Assembly: GCA_947396885.1 (NCBI GenBank)
Contig: OX377202.1
Location: forward strand, 23,126,001 to 23,190,000
DNA length: 64,000 bases
From: Heligmosomoides polygyrus polygyrus
Lineage: Eukaryota > Nematoda > Chromadorea > Rhabditida > Heligmosomidae
Direction of reading: 5' to 3'
The notes beneath the pieces were generated by a model. The model did not search any database and was not told the DNA's origin. It saw only the letters and a list, made by a program, of their open reading frames with translations. Shown here one piece after another: positions 46,405 through 57,621 of this stretch. Numbering within the stretch: the first letter of the stretch is position 1; the number at the start of each line of letters is the position of its first letter. Position numbers and translations under genes: made by a program.

Positions 46405-48170
46405 AACGGGTAGGTGAGATCAGCCAGACCCCGGGTTCCTCCTCTTGCCTATCTAACTGGACGAAGAAGACATACCCGACATAGAAGACATCTCCCGAAG
46501 GACCCTCTCTGGCATATTATCCTTTAATAGCGGATTATTTCCGTTTCGCACGAGCTAAGAAGCAGCTCGCCATCGCGGTGCAAACACATGCACGATAGAC
46601 CACATGAATCTAGATTAGGGAAAATGCAGTGCCGACTTACCGTAATCCAAAATTGCGTAAGCGGTGTGTTGTGCAATTACGACACGCCCTGTTTCACGGG
46701 ATTTTCACGCGATGTACAGGTAGCATGCTTTGGGAATAATTCCCCAGCTGATTAAAGATAAGAAATAGTGCGAAATTGTCCAGTTGTTTAGTATAAAACC
46801 AGATTATTCGAGGAAAAGCACTTAATTGTTAGTATCTTAAGTTTACCGTCGACGAACCATAGAATTTCTTGTGTAAAATCAGGCAAACGTTTTCCTAGTC
46901 CTCCTTTAACGCGGTTTCTTCTTCTTGGAGCTTGTGGTTATCGTAACATCTTGATTCTCTTAATCGTAGCACAGTTGAACGGTTGTTTGTTTGTTGGCAT
47001 CAGGACGAAAAAGATTAGACTATATAAATGAAGGAAGATTAGTTACCGGAATGCAAATCAAAACCATATTTTTGTCCCATTCACTGTGTTTTATGTTTTA
47101 TTTACCTTCAAGGCTTTTACATTGTGCTACGGAGTTCTCATAAACAATCGCTTTACAACGCTAAAAGAAAGAAAACATGATGGTAATACCGCATTTTAAC
47201 AGCAAAATGTGGATGAGTAGATGGTTGCCTGCCCGAATAATTCCACTCGAGTTTCTAGACAGGTAGTGTTACCACTACCCTAAACAGCGGCTTCCTTATC
47301 CGGAATTCGTTCACAAGTTCCATTTTCAGACTCACAATAGCCCGGGATTGCCCACATTCTTCACAGAAAAGCGTTTTTGTTTAGAAACGCATTACTTCTA
47401 GTATATTCCATGTCTCCAAATTCCGACCGTCCCCAAATCTTAGCAAAACGTTGAACACTGATCGTCTTCTGAACCCCTACGTACATTGGACAACGCGTTC
47501 GGCACGTCTTCTGAACCCCCTACACACATTGGACGCCGTAGACCTTACCAGCAAGTCTGTAGATTCTGATAGATTTTATTGAGTCTGAGCGGAGATACTT
47601 CAATTTGAATGTAACGGCTTAAATCCGACAGCCTTTGACCAAACTAATAGAACAACAACGTTGAAGTGAACGCGACTCCTTAAGAAAATATAGGAGGGCT
47701 GCATGAACAAAACCGACTATGTGACACATAACATAAGGTATCACCGTCTACGGTGATCCTCAGATCCGTCGGGAGGTCGAGAAGGCGGGGCAACTGGCAC
47801 CGTACCCGCTTGTATGCGAGAGTCGGCAGTGTTGCCTATGTGCTGATACCACTCGCTTTGGACCTACGTGTCCTCCTTTATGAGACGTTCACCTGTACGC
47901 TTAGAGGAGCGACGTTCCTCAAATAAAGCCTATTCATCCACTCTTCTGTTATCCTTGTATATTTCCGCAACCCACTGAACCACCCATAACGGTGAAAGAG
48001 GAAGAAGCAATCCTCACGTCTCAAGCGCCCATAACATTTCGGTGCATCGGCCTAATAAGCCAACCTACTCCCGCGTCAAAGAGTGACATCTTTGATCCCT
48101 GGAGAAGAGACAAAGCTCCATCTGAGCTTAAAGTCGGTCGAATTCAAGACCGCAAATCCCTTAACTGGGC

Positions 48171-48325
48171 AAGTCTCCCGTACTCTGTACCTGGAGCAAC
48201 CTTCTGCGAGTCAGATACCAAAGTCTCCCGTACTCTGTACCTGGAGCAACCTTCTGCGAGCCAGAAACAAAGACTCCCGAACGTCAAACGTACTTGGAGC
48301 GAATTCTCTGCTAGTCAGAATAAAG
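48171..48325 (+). repeat. Tandem repeat, 50-bp period
   Basis: Two nearly identical units (48171-48220, 48221-48270; AAGTCTCCCGTACTCTGTAC, CTGGAGCAACCTTCTGCGAG) and a third degenerate one up to about 48325. It lies in the leader before the 186-codon frame. Confidence 0.9.
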
Positions 48326-48390
48326 GTCTCCAATAAAAAGGAACCATTTCACAAATTAGTGAGAAAAACAGAAGTAGCTAAGTATAAATA

Positions 48391-48951
48391 ATGGCACTTC
48401 GATTTCAAAAGATAGAGATACTGGGTAGATCCGTAACTCTAAAAAATTTAGTCATCCGCTTCCAAGAATATATGGTTGACGTGGACTACGCCACTGTAGA
48501 TGAAGAGAACTACAGGAAATCCCGAGCTAGGATAACGCTTCTAAAATGTGCCCTAAAGCAGCTGCAAGAAAGAAGAGAATCTCTCCAAAAGTCATACGAA
48601 GAAATTAAGGAAGAGTATAGAAATTGCAAAACCAAGTCGGAGAAAAAGGACATGGTAGTTGAATTTGACCGAATCGTGGAGGACTCTCATCCACAAAAAA
48701 ACCTTAATGACGCCAGTAACCTCATTTATAAGCTAATGACAAAAGTAGCTGAATGCAGGTGCGCCAACGAGTGGATTGGTCTTAAACTTGGCTATATTTC
48801 ATACAAATTCGCTGGAAGTAGTACTACTGCGAAAATAGAACAGAAACTTCAGGTCGAGCAATGCGCTTCTGACCAAATTACTGTAAACTGCATACTAGGA
48901 GTACAAAACCTTGAACGAAATCAAGCACACCAAAATGTTATGGGCGCTTGA
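48391..48951 (+). CDS. 186-aa coiled-coil protein of the foldback element
   Basis: Intact frame from an ATG to a stop inside the right arm. Function unknown. Residues about 40-85 are highly charged and heptad-like (ENYRKSRARITLLKCALKQL, QERRESLQKSYEEIKEEYR), predicting a coiled coil. A second helical, partly hydrophobic part follows (ASNLIYKLMTKVAE, WIGLKLGYISYKFAG). No signal peptide, membrane helix, zinc knuckle or catalytic motif is seen. The layout, first frame after a repeat with AATAAA and a leader, suggests a Gag-like N-terminal protein of a BEL/Pao-type retroelement, but this is inference and the family is not certain. Confidence 0.55.
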   Translation: MALRFQKIEILGRSVTLKNLVIRFQEYMVDVDYATVDEENYRKSRARITLLKCALKQLQERRESLQKSYEEIKEEYRNCKTKSEKKDMVVEFDRIVEDSHPQKNLNDASNLIYKLMTKVAECRCANEWIGLKLGYISYKFAGSSTTAKIEQKLQVEQCASDQITVNCILGVQNLERNQAHQNVMGA

Positions 48952-49389
48952 GACGTGAGGATTGCTTCTTCCTCTTTCACCGTTATGGGTGGTTCAGTGG
49001 GTTGCGGAAATATACAAGGATAACAGAAGAGTGGATGAATAGGCTTTATTTGAGGAACGTCGCTCCTCTAAGCGTACAGGTGAACGTCTCATAAAGGAGG
49101 ACACGTAGGTCCAAAGCGAGTGGTATCAGCACATAAGCAACACTGCCGACTCTCGCATACAAGCGGGTACGGCGCCAGTTGCCCCGCCTTCTCGACCTTC
49201 CGACGGATCTGAGGATCACCGTAGACGGTGATACTCCAGACGAGGGCAAGGGGAAGCTATATATTTCAACAGAATAAAATCTACTGTCGCTGAAGATAGC
49301 GAGCGACCGCCTTCCCGATGGACCCGAGGATCACCATAGACGGTGATATAAGGAACTGAATTTCACAACCCCGGGGTGCAACCCTTATC

Positions 49390-49405
49390 GGGGGGGGGGG
49401 GGGGG
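49390..49405 (+). repeat. Run of 16 G
   Basis: Uninterrupted poly-G, able to form a G-quadruplex. Such runs are also a frequent place for length errors. Confidence 0.95.
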
Positions 49406-50095
49406 CATTATGAATTGCTAACGATAGCTACGCATCTATACATACAACATGCAATGCAACATATCAATACCTTAACTTACCTATTTCCCTCCCCTAAAAA
49501 TTCCTGAAACATAAAAAGATTTTATTACGGCACCAGCTATGGAGAGGCTGGAGCATGTTGCATTACTTTAAAAATTGGAATGGGCTGACCCCCCTCCCCC
49601 GATAGAAATTGCACCAACCCCGGTTCGTAGGAGCAGTTCCAGAGTAACAGTAGAGTGCTTTCCCCTAGCGTTCACCGTGAAACAGTGCGTGTCGTGATTG
49701 CACAACACACCGCTTACGCAATTTTGGATTACGGTAAGTCGGCATTGCATTTTCAATCTAGATTCTTGTAATATCACGAAGAAATTGTTGAACTTTCGGA
49801 TCCTTTTTTGTTCGGCAACTGCAAAAAAATTAGGTGGTTGGGTGCAGATAGACTCGGTAGGGGTCACCATTCACGCAGTGGTTATTCACCTTGGTAGAAG
49901 CGCACATGTAGATGTAGACAGGTAGAAGCGCACATTTGCTAGATCCGTATCGAGCTACACTAGACTTATCGTTAGTTTCCATTACTATGCATATTCGAAA
50001 CACCGAACTGATGACATTCCTTAAAACCCAAAAACGTGACACTCCATACCCTCTGTGCCATTTGTGATGTCTAACCAGGGAACTATATCAACGGT

Positions 50096-50820
50096 AGATG
50101 GGAACCGCCTAAGTGTTGTACATGGGCAGAATCGCCTCTCTCTGGGAGAATACAAAAGAATACAAATATCTCGATCCCTATACAACTAAGCGCAGAGTTA
50201 GGGATGACGAAAGTTGGGCCGTAGGCGGCCTTAGCCCTATGCCTGCAGGCGGATGGCGCGCTCAAGTTAGCTGGAAACAGCGATGGTGAGCAACCGATGG
50301 TGGCGCAGAGGGTAGAGGGGCGACATAATCCCATGATCACTGTTTCCAGCGAACTTGAACCCACCCTCCGCGTGCAAGCATAAACTAACAACCGATCAAA
50401 AAGATCTTCCTACCCCTGGCTAAGACCTCAGTGAGAAAGGCTTTCTTTATTCACAGGGCAGGAGCAGAATACCAAAAGCTGTGCAAGCGGGGTTCTTTTC
50501 GCATTTCGTCTGTTCACGAGATCCCGCACATCTAGCTCTTGTTTTCATCCTAACACTGTTTTATTTTAATTATAATGTCATAGTTAATGCTGTTCTGTTC
50601 AGTTTTCTTCCATGGTTCTGTGTTACGCAATTTTCTCCTTATTAGTCACACATGTGCTGGTAACATGTAATAAATATCAACGCCGCCAACGGCCTAATTC
50701 TTTTGCCTGTAACTCTGCGCAGAGTTGTAATGGGGTTGAGATATGTGCATTTTGCTGTTTCCCAGAGAGAGGCGATTCTGGCCCTGTACAACACTTGGGC
50801 CGTTCCGACCAACCGTTGAG
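50096..50820. mobile_element. Foldback element with about 140-bp inverted arms
   Basis: The left arm (50113-50240: TGTTGTACATGGGCAGAATC, CGCCTCTCTCTGGGA, GCGCAGAGTTA, GGGCCGTAGGCGGC) matches the complement of 50685-50815 (GGCGATTCTGGCCCTGTACA, CAGAGAGAGGCG, TAACTCTGCGCAGAG). No transposase was recognised in the middle. Confidence 0.65.
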
Positions 50821-50892
50821 ATAGTCTCCTGGTTAAGGCCAAAAATTGACTATTTCACTGCTTCGGCAACCGCTGTCAAAAAAGGTTAACTT

Positions 50893-52694
50893 GGCACTAT
50901 TGTACTTTCATGAATCCAGAGCTCGAGGAGAGGTCGAAAGAAAAATCACCCAAAATTCGCACAGGATGGTTATTTGGCGGTGATGATCACCAAATTGACA
51001 TCCATTTTTGAAATTTCGACCGACTACGGTAGGTTACGCTATGTGGGGGTGACTAGGGTCATGGTCACCGATTTAGCCCGAACTTCGTCTACAGGGTGAC
51101 CGAAAAGTACTGAAAATTTTTTCGGCACTACTTCTGACCTTGAAGTTGAGTTTTTTGTTGCTTCTGTTGCGTCCGTTGTATTTCTCGCGTAGTTTTGATC
51201 TAGAATGTGTTGCTCCAGTTTTCCTGTTTTCAGTTGCGTTTGCGCTATGTTTCGTTCAAAGTCGACGCGTCACCGTCGTCGGTTTAATTACACAAGTTTG
51301 AGGACGGACAGGAGCTGAACGAGCCAAGAAGGACGATCGGACGACTGACTCAGGTGTGTCATTTCGTTAATATACTCTTAAGAGCTTCCCTCCTACTGAG
51401 GAGTTCCGGGGAACCTCTTAAGTTCTTTTAGTTTTGTGTTCTTACATCAGGGTAGTAACGAAACGAATGTAGGATTTTGTTTACCTGTGGATTTTCTCTT
51501 CTGCTTGCACAAGACGGGAATGGAAACCACGACAGTTCGAACAACCGGCTTCAAACCAAGGACCGTCTACAAGATTGTAAAGCACTATAAAGAGGCTGGC
51601 AGAACCTCGGGCCGTCCCTGCAGCGGCCGTCCCACCACAGCGACAACACCGGAGAACATCAGCAATGTTTGTTGTCGCATTCGCCACAATTCTGAGGTGT
51701 TCATGAGCAAGATAGCCACGGATCTTGAGATCAGTAGAGAACGTGTTCAACATATAGCCAGGAGGAGCGAGGGATTACGTAGCTACAAAGTTTACGTAGC
51801 TCATATTCACTTCCTCAACGACGCGATGAAAGCTCAGAGGTTCAGGAAATGCAGGCGAAGGCGTCGGCTGGTCGGCGGTGATCGCTTGACAAAGGTACTG
51901 TTCACCGACGAAATGATTTTCACGGTACGGTCCAGCCGATTCACAACCATCAGAATCGCGGCAGCTGCTCAGGAAGGGTGAGCAGAAGACGACGGCCGCA
52001 AGGACCACCAGCCGCAGTCATTTCGCAGCCTCGGTGATGGTGTGGGCTGGGATATGCGCTTCCGGAAAGACGCCACTGGTCTTCATGGAGTACAACGTCA
52101 AAATCAACGCTGATAGATACCAGCGATGTCCTCCGCTACGTACTGGAGCCGTGGGCGACGTGTCATTTTGGCGAAACCGGATTTTCTCCTCAACAGGACT
52201 GGACACCTGCGCATCCCGGCAAATCCACGATTGAAACTTGCGAGCTCTTCCCAGGCTTTTGGAGCAAAGACATCTGAACATCCAATTCGCCTGATCTCAA
52301 TGGATATTCGGCGTGGTCAGTCATGGGACAGAATATCTCTACTTCAAGATACGCCACTATGGAGCAGCTGGAAACGACGTTGATGCGATCCTGGGGCGAG
52401 ATTACAGAGGATCAGGGTACGACCATCGTCAGCGACTTCCCAAAGCGACTGCGGGAATGTATTGAAGCCAAAGGAGACAATTTTGAGCTATTGTTGTGAA
52501 TTTTCCTGTTTTATTCTGTTGTTATTAATGTAATGAAGTTTCTATTATTTTTGTTTGTAAATCTGCTTCGTTTATGTAGTTTTTTCGTACTACTGAAATA
52601 CTTTGAAAATTTGCCAGAACTTTTCAGCCACCCTGTATAGGGGTTTTTTTCGAAGTCCCCCCCCCCTCTGAAGTCGTTAAAGTACGATAGTGCC
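50893..52694. mobile_element. hAT-like MITE split by a Tc1-family transposon, P4 copy
   Basis: Ends GGCACTATTGTACTTT and AAAGTACGATAGTGCC are inverted copies; flanks GTTAACTT and GTTAACAT form an 8-bp duplication with one mismatch, the size made by hAT transposases. Inside the left part are the P4 motifs (TTGAAATTTCG, CTACGGTAGGTTACG, GACTAGGGTCATGGTCACCGA). The transposon at 51092-52635 sits between the two parts. Confidence 0.8.
51092..52635 (+). mobile_element. Tc1/mariner-family (maT-like) transposon with transposase remnant
   Basis: Terminal repeats CAGGGTGACCGAAAAGTACT and the complement of AGAACTTTTCAGCCACCCTG, flanked by TA (51090-51091, 52636-52637). The plus-strand transposase starts near 51500: FKPRTVYKIVKHYKEAGRT (DNA-binding domain) and a GRP-type linker (SGRPCSGRPTTATT), KVLFTDEMIFTV (first Asp), then after a frameshift MMVWAGICASGKTPLVFME, QQDWTPAHPGKS (second Asp), SNSPDLNGYSAWSVM (third), and the C-terminal end DFPKRLRECIEAKGDNFELL. 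At least two frameshifts and a stop inactivate it. The end motif matches the nematode DD37D/maT-type group from memory. Confidence 0.88.
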
Positions 52695-53023
52695 GTTAAC
52701 ATTCTGACTGACTCGTTCAGTCCTTTATTGAATTCGTTTGCCGTTGGTTCATCAATCGGATGAGAGCTATACGGCGAACGCTTAGCGCTCGCTTGGTCCC
52801 GCAATGATCGCCGCTGCAAAAAACCTCCATTTCTTCGGAAAACCCGTCGCCGTTCGGTAGGTTTAGTCACGAGTGGCTATTCCGGAGATTGAAAAATTCC
52901 ACACGTCTATCCTAGTCGGGAAGTACCAACCGTAACCTGGAAGATGGTCCATCCAGCCTTCTACACTACATATCCATCTCCTTCCAATTTCCATCAAAGT
53001 CCTGATATGAGGCAGCAACTAGA

Positions 53024-53188
53024 GGCCGGACTCATCAACGACTTACAGCAATTTAACAGAGAAAATTACAGCCGAAATCCCTGATAGTGCGGCTTATCAA
53101 GCGATATGGTGAGCGATAAGCCGCGTTATCTAAGTTTTCTCCTGTGAATTCTTTGTTAAAGTTATGTAAGTCGTTGATGAATCCGACC
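53024..53188. repeat. Palindromic MITE, family P1 copy 3
   Basis: The arms GGCCGGACTCATCAACGACT and the complement of AGTCGTTGATGAATCCGACC pair. The centre carries GCGGCTTATCAAGCGATATG and its inverted echo GCGATAAGCCGC. Confidence 0.85.
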
Positions 53189-55400
53189 TTAGCTCTCTTC
53201 AGCAAGTTCGGAGGAGGATAAGGTGAGGCGAAACGTTCTATGACCCTTCCCGACAAGGTTAGATGCTACTCCTCAGCAAGATGAATCCTTGGGCCCCCCG
53301 AATTCTTCCGCACGAAATCGTTCGACTGCAGTGCAGTCGACCGAATCCGAGCCGAACCTACGCTGCAGTAGCCCATTCCTCAGCTGGTTACTGTACTTAG
53401 TAGTGCATCATCATGAAGTCTTCACTCAAGAAGCTAACAGCCGATCTCAATTGGCTGCACTCGCGTGGCGCAAAACAAGGTGAAATATAAAGATAAAGAA
53501 GCCCCACAATGAAAGAGGAATGATTTGTTAAGGACTTTCTGAGCCACGGCAAATTCGCGCGTCATTTCACGTGCTCCGGCCGCAATGGCACGGCTCGAAA
53601 GTCCCGTGGCATGGTCGATAGAACAAACAACCGAGCCGGTTGTGCTCCCGTTGAGGTTCGCGTTTCTCGCCCTAGCCATGACTGACATCCCGTTTGAGTG
53701 TTGTGGACGTTGTTTACGGCCCCCACAACCGCCCATCTGCGCCCCGGCGATGCCTTTCACTTCGGAAATTCACCCGACGGCAGATCGATCGCCTTCCTTC
53801 GACTGTGGATCGCGAGCTCTTCGCTGTTAATCGATGGCGCTTCGCCGTTGTTTAATGACGAGTTTTGTTTTCTTTCGTTGCTGCTCGAACGCGACTCATT
53901 CAGTGCTGCGCCGCACTCCCCTTGCAGCTCCGCTCCCGTCTGCCTGAGCGGCTGGTTTCACCTTATTTCTCAACACTGCTGAGATTGACATCCCTTCACG
54001 CCTGGAGTGAACGTTTAGGGACACCACTCCATGGCTCTCCCATGCCCGGGAATGGATGACTAGCAGAGGACAACGTATTGGAAGGGTGACATAGCCAGAG
54101 TCATCGGGTTTCTGTCGATTCGTCATCATAACAGCTGACGAGCCGAAGTAAACAAATCGATGCTCCCGTAACACACCACTATAGCCAATCTCTTTCCACT
54201 TTATTGATGGCAGAACTTAGCAGAAAGCTTCTTTGCGCGCAACCTGACCGCCTAAGAATCTGCTCGTTCAAGTCGCTGCTGCTGTTCGAGCTAAGCTTTG
54301 CTTAGAATTTGCTTTCCAGTGCGACTAGTGCCCTAGTCTTGAGTACTAAGGTCAAGGCAACGCATTGCAGGGGTGCGTGCAGGCAGCGAGAGGCGTGGGC
54401 AGTTTGTTTCTCTACCATCTACCGTCTCTTGCAGTGGGCAGTGGTATTCCTTCAAATGGGGGCCTCTTCCTTTCCTTAACCTTCCTGTGATGGAAACAAT
54501 GTGCTCCGTGCTTCACAATTGTACCAGGAGATGCAGAAATCGTCATTTCATTTGCACTGAGAGCTACAAAAGATTTGGTGCAATCGTAGTTCGGAGGGAG
54601 CTGGTAATGTTTTCTCCAACCGCCATCCACTATGAGCCTCCCCGATAGCCCAGTGGATAACACATGATGAGGTGGCATAGGGGAGCAAATCAATTGCCGC
54701 AATTGTGGTTGGCATCCTCCAACTAGGATTGCACTTGGCATTTTTATCAGGGTTGTGAGGATGAATTTCTCTTGGCTAGATCCGTTTCATTACCCGGGTT
54801 TAGTTCTAGTAAAAAAGAGCAATAGATAGCTTGAATTGTATTCTTTGAGATCTAATCAGAAAGTGGGGGTGCTATGACTCTCGTCAAAATTCTAAGTACA
54901 TAACGAACGTTGGAAAGTAGGAGTTCCACAGAGTTTTGTACCTAAAAATAGGGGATGCCCTGGAAACTCACCTAGGTCACACCAAATGCACGCCTTATTG
55001 TTGTGGTTGAAAACTTCAGTGGTAAGGTGGGTACAGTACATATTTAATTTAAGAAAAAGGGGCCAACTCTAGAGATGAGATCCACTCTGCATCTCTCCCT
55101 ACAGTAATGTATCTGTTGTTGACGTTCTTTACTTAAAGTATTGATCTATCCTTGTTGCAGGGGTGGGCAAATGACTTTCTGATTCGCCATTTCCTCCGTC
55201 GAGCTTGTCCAAGTGTTTCTCTTGCTGCTCCGTAGTATGGATGGGTGTTCGGCATATTCAGATGAGGTGGCAGTGTGGCATGATAGTGCGGACACAGCCA
55301 CCGCATCAAAAGGAATGTCAGTGAGCTCGTTGAGGAGATTCTGAACGAGACCTGTATGGTCTTATACATCGGAAGATGATCATAGAACCGTTTCGACGTT
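53189..55400. other. Unassigned stretch with a CpG-rich block at 53560-53960
   Basis: 53560-53960 is clearly richer in GC/CpG than its surroundings. A plus-strand frame there starts ATG at 53679 (MTDIPFECCGRCLRPPQPP...) and a minus-strand frame also stays open, but neither resembles a known family. The block may be a promoter with a first exon, possibly the missing 5' end of piga (minus strand) or a leader of a plus-strand gene; I could not fit a splice to either. The rest shows no recognised feature. Confidence 0.3.
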
Positions 55401-55408
55401 TCCAGGAT

Positions 55409-55433
55409 CTGACGAAGGCAACAACGCCGAAAC
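55409..55433 (+). ncRNA. Hammerhead-like core motif
   Basis: CTGACGA (55409-55415), a short stem GGC/GCC with a 6-base loop (55417-55428), then GAAAC (55429-55433). This is the order of the conserved hammerhead ribozyme core. One extra A precedes the stem, and stems I and III are not convincing, so it is probably a decayed copy or chance. Confidence 0.25.
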
Positions 55434-55930
55434 GCCCGTAAGCCGTAATAGAGATCTGTGGCAGTCTTGGCTAAGCTCAAGCAACGTATCGTCCAATAGA
55501 ACTGTTTTGTTTTTGCTAATTGTCCCTGGACTGTCCAAAAGAACGGTGTCCCTTTAGTGCGAGATGGTCAGGGAAAAGTAACGCCTGGGATGGCGTTGTC
55601 GTGCTCAGAATTAAACCTACAAAAGGTTTTTAGGAAGCCTAGTAAACTATCAGAATGGAATGATCCAGCTATAGTTGAAACTCCAAATCTTTTGTGGATT
55701 ATTTTCTGTACACGGCAAGGCCATTCCAGGTGTCACTTTTGCCTTACAAGCCCGCCCTGAAGTGATACCAGTTTGTTTGCAATCTTTTGACCATCCACGG
55801 GCATTTAGCAAAAGCGAAACAGTTCTCTGATCTTCGCCTGATGCCCTACAGGACCACGCAAGTCTCGTTCAGAATCTCCGATTCTCTTGTTAGGGTTGCT
55901 TGCTTCCAACTAGGATAGATCTAAAAGTTC

Positions 55931-56389
55931 GGCACTGTTGTACTTTAGGGACTCCAGAGGTCGAGGGAAAGTGCGATAAAAAAAATCCGCCCAAACTTCG
56001 CCTAGGGGCTTATTTGGGGTGCTGATCACGAATCCGATACCCGTTTTTGAAATTTCAGTCGATTACGGTAGGTTATCGTAGGTATGGATGACTAAGGATG
56101 TCGAGGTCATAATCACTGAGTTCACCCAAACCTCATCCAGGGTGGTTATTTGAGGTGCTGACATCCATTTTTCGTATTACACTATACTGGAGTACGGTAG
56201 GTTACCATAGGTACAGGTGACTAGGGTCATGGCCACCGATTTTGCCCAAACAACCCCAACCCAAACGTAATGAGAATAATAAATATAAGATTTGTGATCA
56301 GCACTTTACATAACCCTCCTAGCCGAAGTTTGGGCGAATTTTTTTCGACCTTTCCTCGAGCTCTAGAGTCCCGAAAGTACAATAGTGCC
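55931..56389. repeat. P4 MITE (GGCACTATTGTACTTT ends), complete copy
   Basis: Left GGCACTGTTGTACTTTAGGG and right complement of AAAGTACAATAGTGCC. Two inner units each carry TACGGTAGGTTA-TAGGTA and GACTAGGGTC-type blocks, in imperfect tandem and inverted order. No convincing target duplication. Confidence 0.75.
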
Positions 56390-57169
56390 AGAGTTCTTAT
56401 ACAAACGCACTGGAATGTATTATGGAGAAAGACGTAGGGCATATGCTCTCGCGACTTCTAGCGGTGAAGCCTAACTTGAAAAAATTGCGATACCAGCCGA
56501 AGGGGGCATTCTGTATAGCAACGAAACCCGAAAGCACATACAGCTACCTAAAGCTAGCGAAAAATATGTCAAGAGTATTATTATAAAGGTGTTTAAACAG
56601 TTTTCTAGCAAAACATCACTGTGGTAAGATACGATCTTTCTTACCGGTTACTAATTCTATAGTTATTTTTCTTTTTTTAGTAATGCACGTTGCTTTGCTG
56701 GATTAGCTTATGTTTTGGAATTTTTCAAATGTTTGTCTTCTACAAACGTTCTAATGTATAAGTAAATACAAAGGCGAGTAACAAAAATTGACCGGCAATA
56801 CATGTCGAAGGTGCATTCCTGTGACGATGACTTTTCTTATTATAGTTTACTAATCTGTCCTAGTCCTGGCGTGGGTCGTCGCTGGAAAGGCCCCGTATTG
56901 TCCTGCCATAAGTTGTTAATCAAAGACAGCAGTGTCGGCTGCGCATTTTTCCAACCCGCATTACATAAATGCTTTGACCACTCTAAGGGGAAAGCACATT
57001 TTATAGAAAATAGTGCTTTATTCCTTCTAAAAAATTGAAAGCTTCAGAAAAATTGACGATTACGCTGCCAGACGACGTAGTCGCAGGTCAAAACGAAGTA
57101 TGACTGTGACGTCTTTCAAGAGTGTGTGATTAAAGTTACGATTTCTCTCCGTAAAACAGTCACTAGAGG
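56390..57169. other. Unassigned stretch
   Basis: AT-rich DNA; no recognised gene or repeat. Confidence 0.3.
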
Positions 57170-57401
57170 TGGGTTGCTTGGCCCATCCCACAAATGGATG
57201 GAGTAATTCAGACCTTTATTCTTTTTGGGGCCGGATTCATCAACTAGCTACAGCAATTTAACGGAGAAAATCCTTGATAGCACGCATTATCAAGCGATAT
57301 AGTGAAACTTTTCACCATGTCGCTAGTTGGTGTGCTGCGCTATCAGAAATTTCGGCTGTATTTTCTCTGTTAAATTGCTATAAGTCGTTGATAAATCCGG
57401 T
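57170..57401. repeat. SINE 3' fragment joined to palindromic MITE P1 copy 4
   Basis: 57170-57226 is a plus-strand SINE tail (GGCCCATCCCACAAATGGATG, ACCTTTATTCTTTTT). 57229-57401 is a P1 MITE with arms GCCGGATTCATCAACTAGCT and the complement of AAGTCGTTGATAAATCCGG. Confidence 0.7.
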
Positions 57402-57621
57402 TCCTGAACAAGATCTGATATCAGTTATTGGCGCGATGGTAGGGAGGGGGTCACCTCATAAAAAAGTATCTGCGTAACTGGAACTCCGGAGTCCTTTTCC
57501 CTACCACATCTATGCTCTCCACCGATGACGCGGAGAAGAGTACAGATTTGATCAGGGGAACGGACTCCGGGGAGTGGGCCGACTAACGCACCCTTGTTAA
57601 GATTGCGTACATCCTGGTGCG

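Larger units (their letters stand above)
47738..49234. mobile_element. Foldback element: nearly identical 305-bp inverted arms around a coding centre
   Basis: Arm 47738-48044 and arm 48930-49234 are inverted copies; by eye only a few bases differ. Each arm begins GTATCACCGTCTACGGTGAT (itself a small palindrome) and includes AATAAA (47932-47937 in the left arm). The centre holds a leader with 50-bp tandem repeats and an uninterrupted 186-codon frame. No transposase, protease or reverse transcriptase is present. It could be a retroelement with one long terminal repeat inverted, or a DNA element with very long terminal repeats. A related 30-bp piece of the arm tip recurs just outside at about 49319-49350. 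Confidence 0.85.
46606..49765. mobile_element. Outer inverted pair enclosing the foldback element
   Basis: About 93 bp at 46606-46700 (GAATCTAGATT, GCCGACTTACCGTAATCCAA, GCGGTGTGTTGTGCAATTAC) recur in reverse complement at 49673-49765. They may be the terminal repeats of an older DNA element that received the inner foldback element, or duplicated host sequence. No transposase was found between them outside the inner element. Confidence 0.5.

Noticed and set aside
53434..53830. Overlapping open frames in the CpG-rich block as a gene
   Set aside because: Open on both strands, as GC-rich DNA tends to be; no conserved motif. Kept only as a possible promoter or first exon.
55133..55480. 115-codon minus-strand frame as a gene
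   Set aside because: No family resemblance and it covers the hammerhead-like tail motif on the other strand; more likely decayed repeat DNA.
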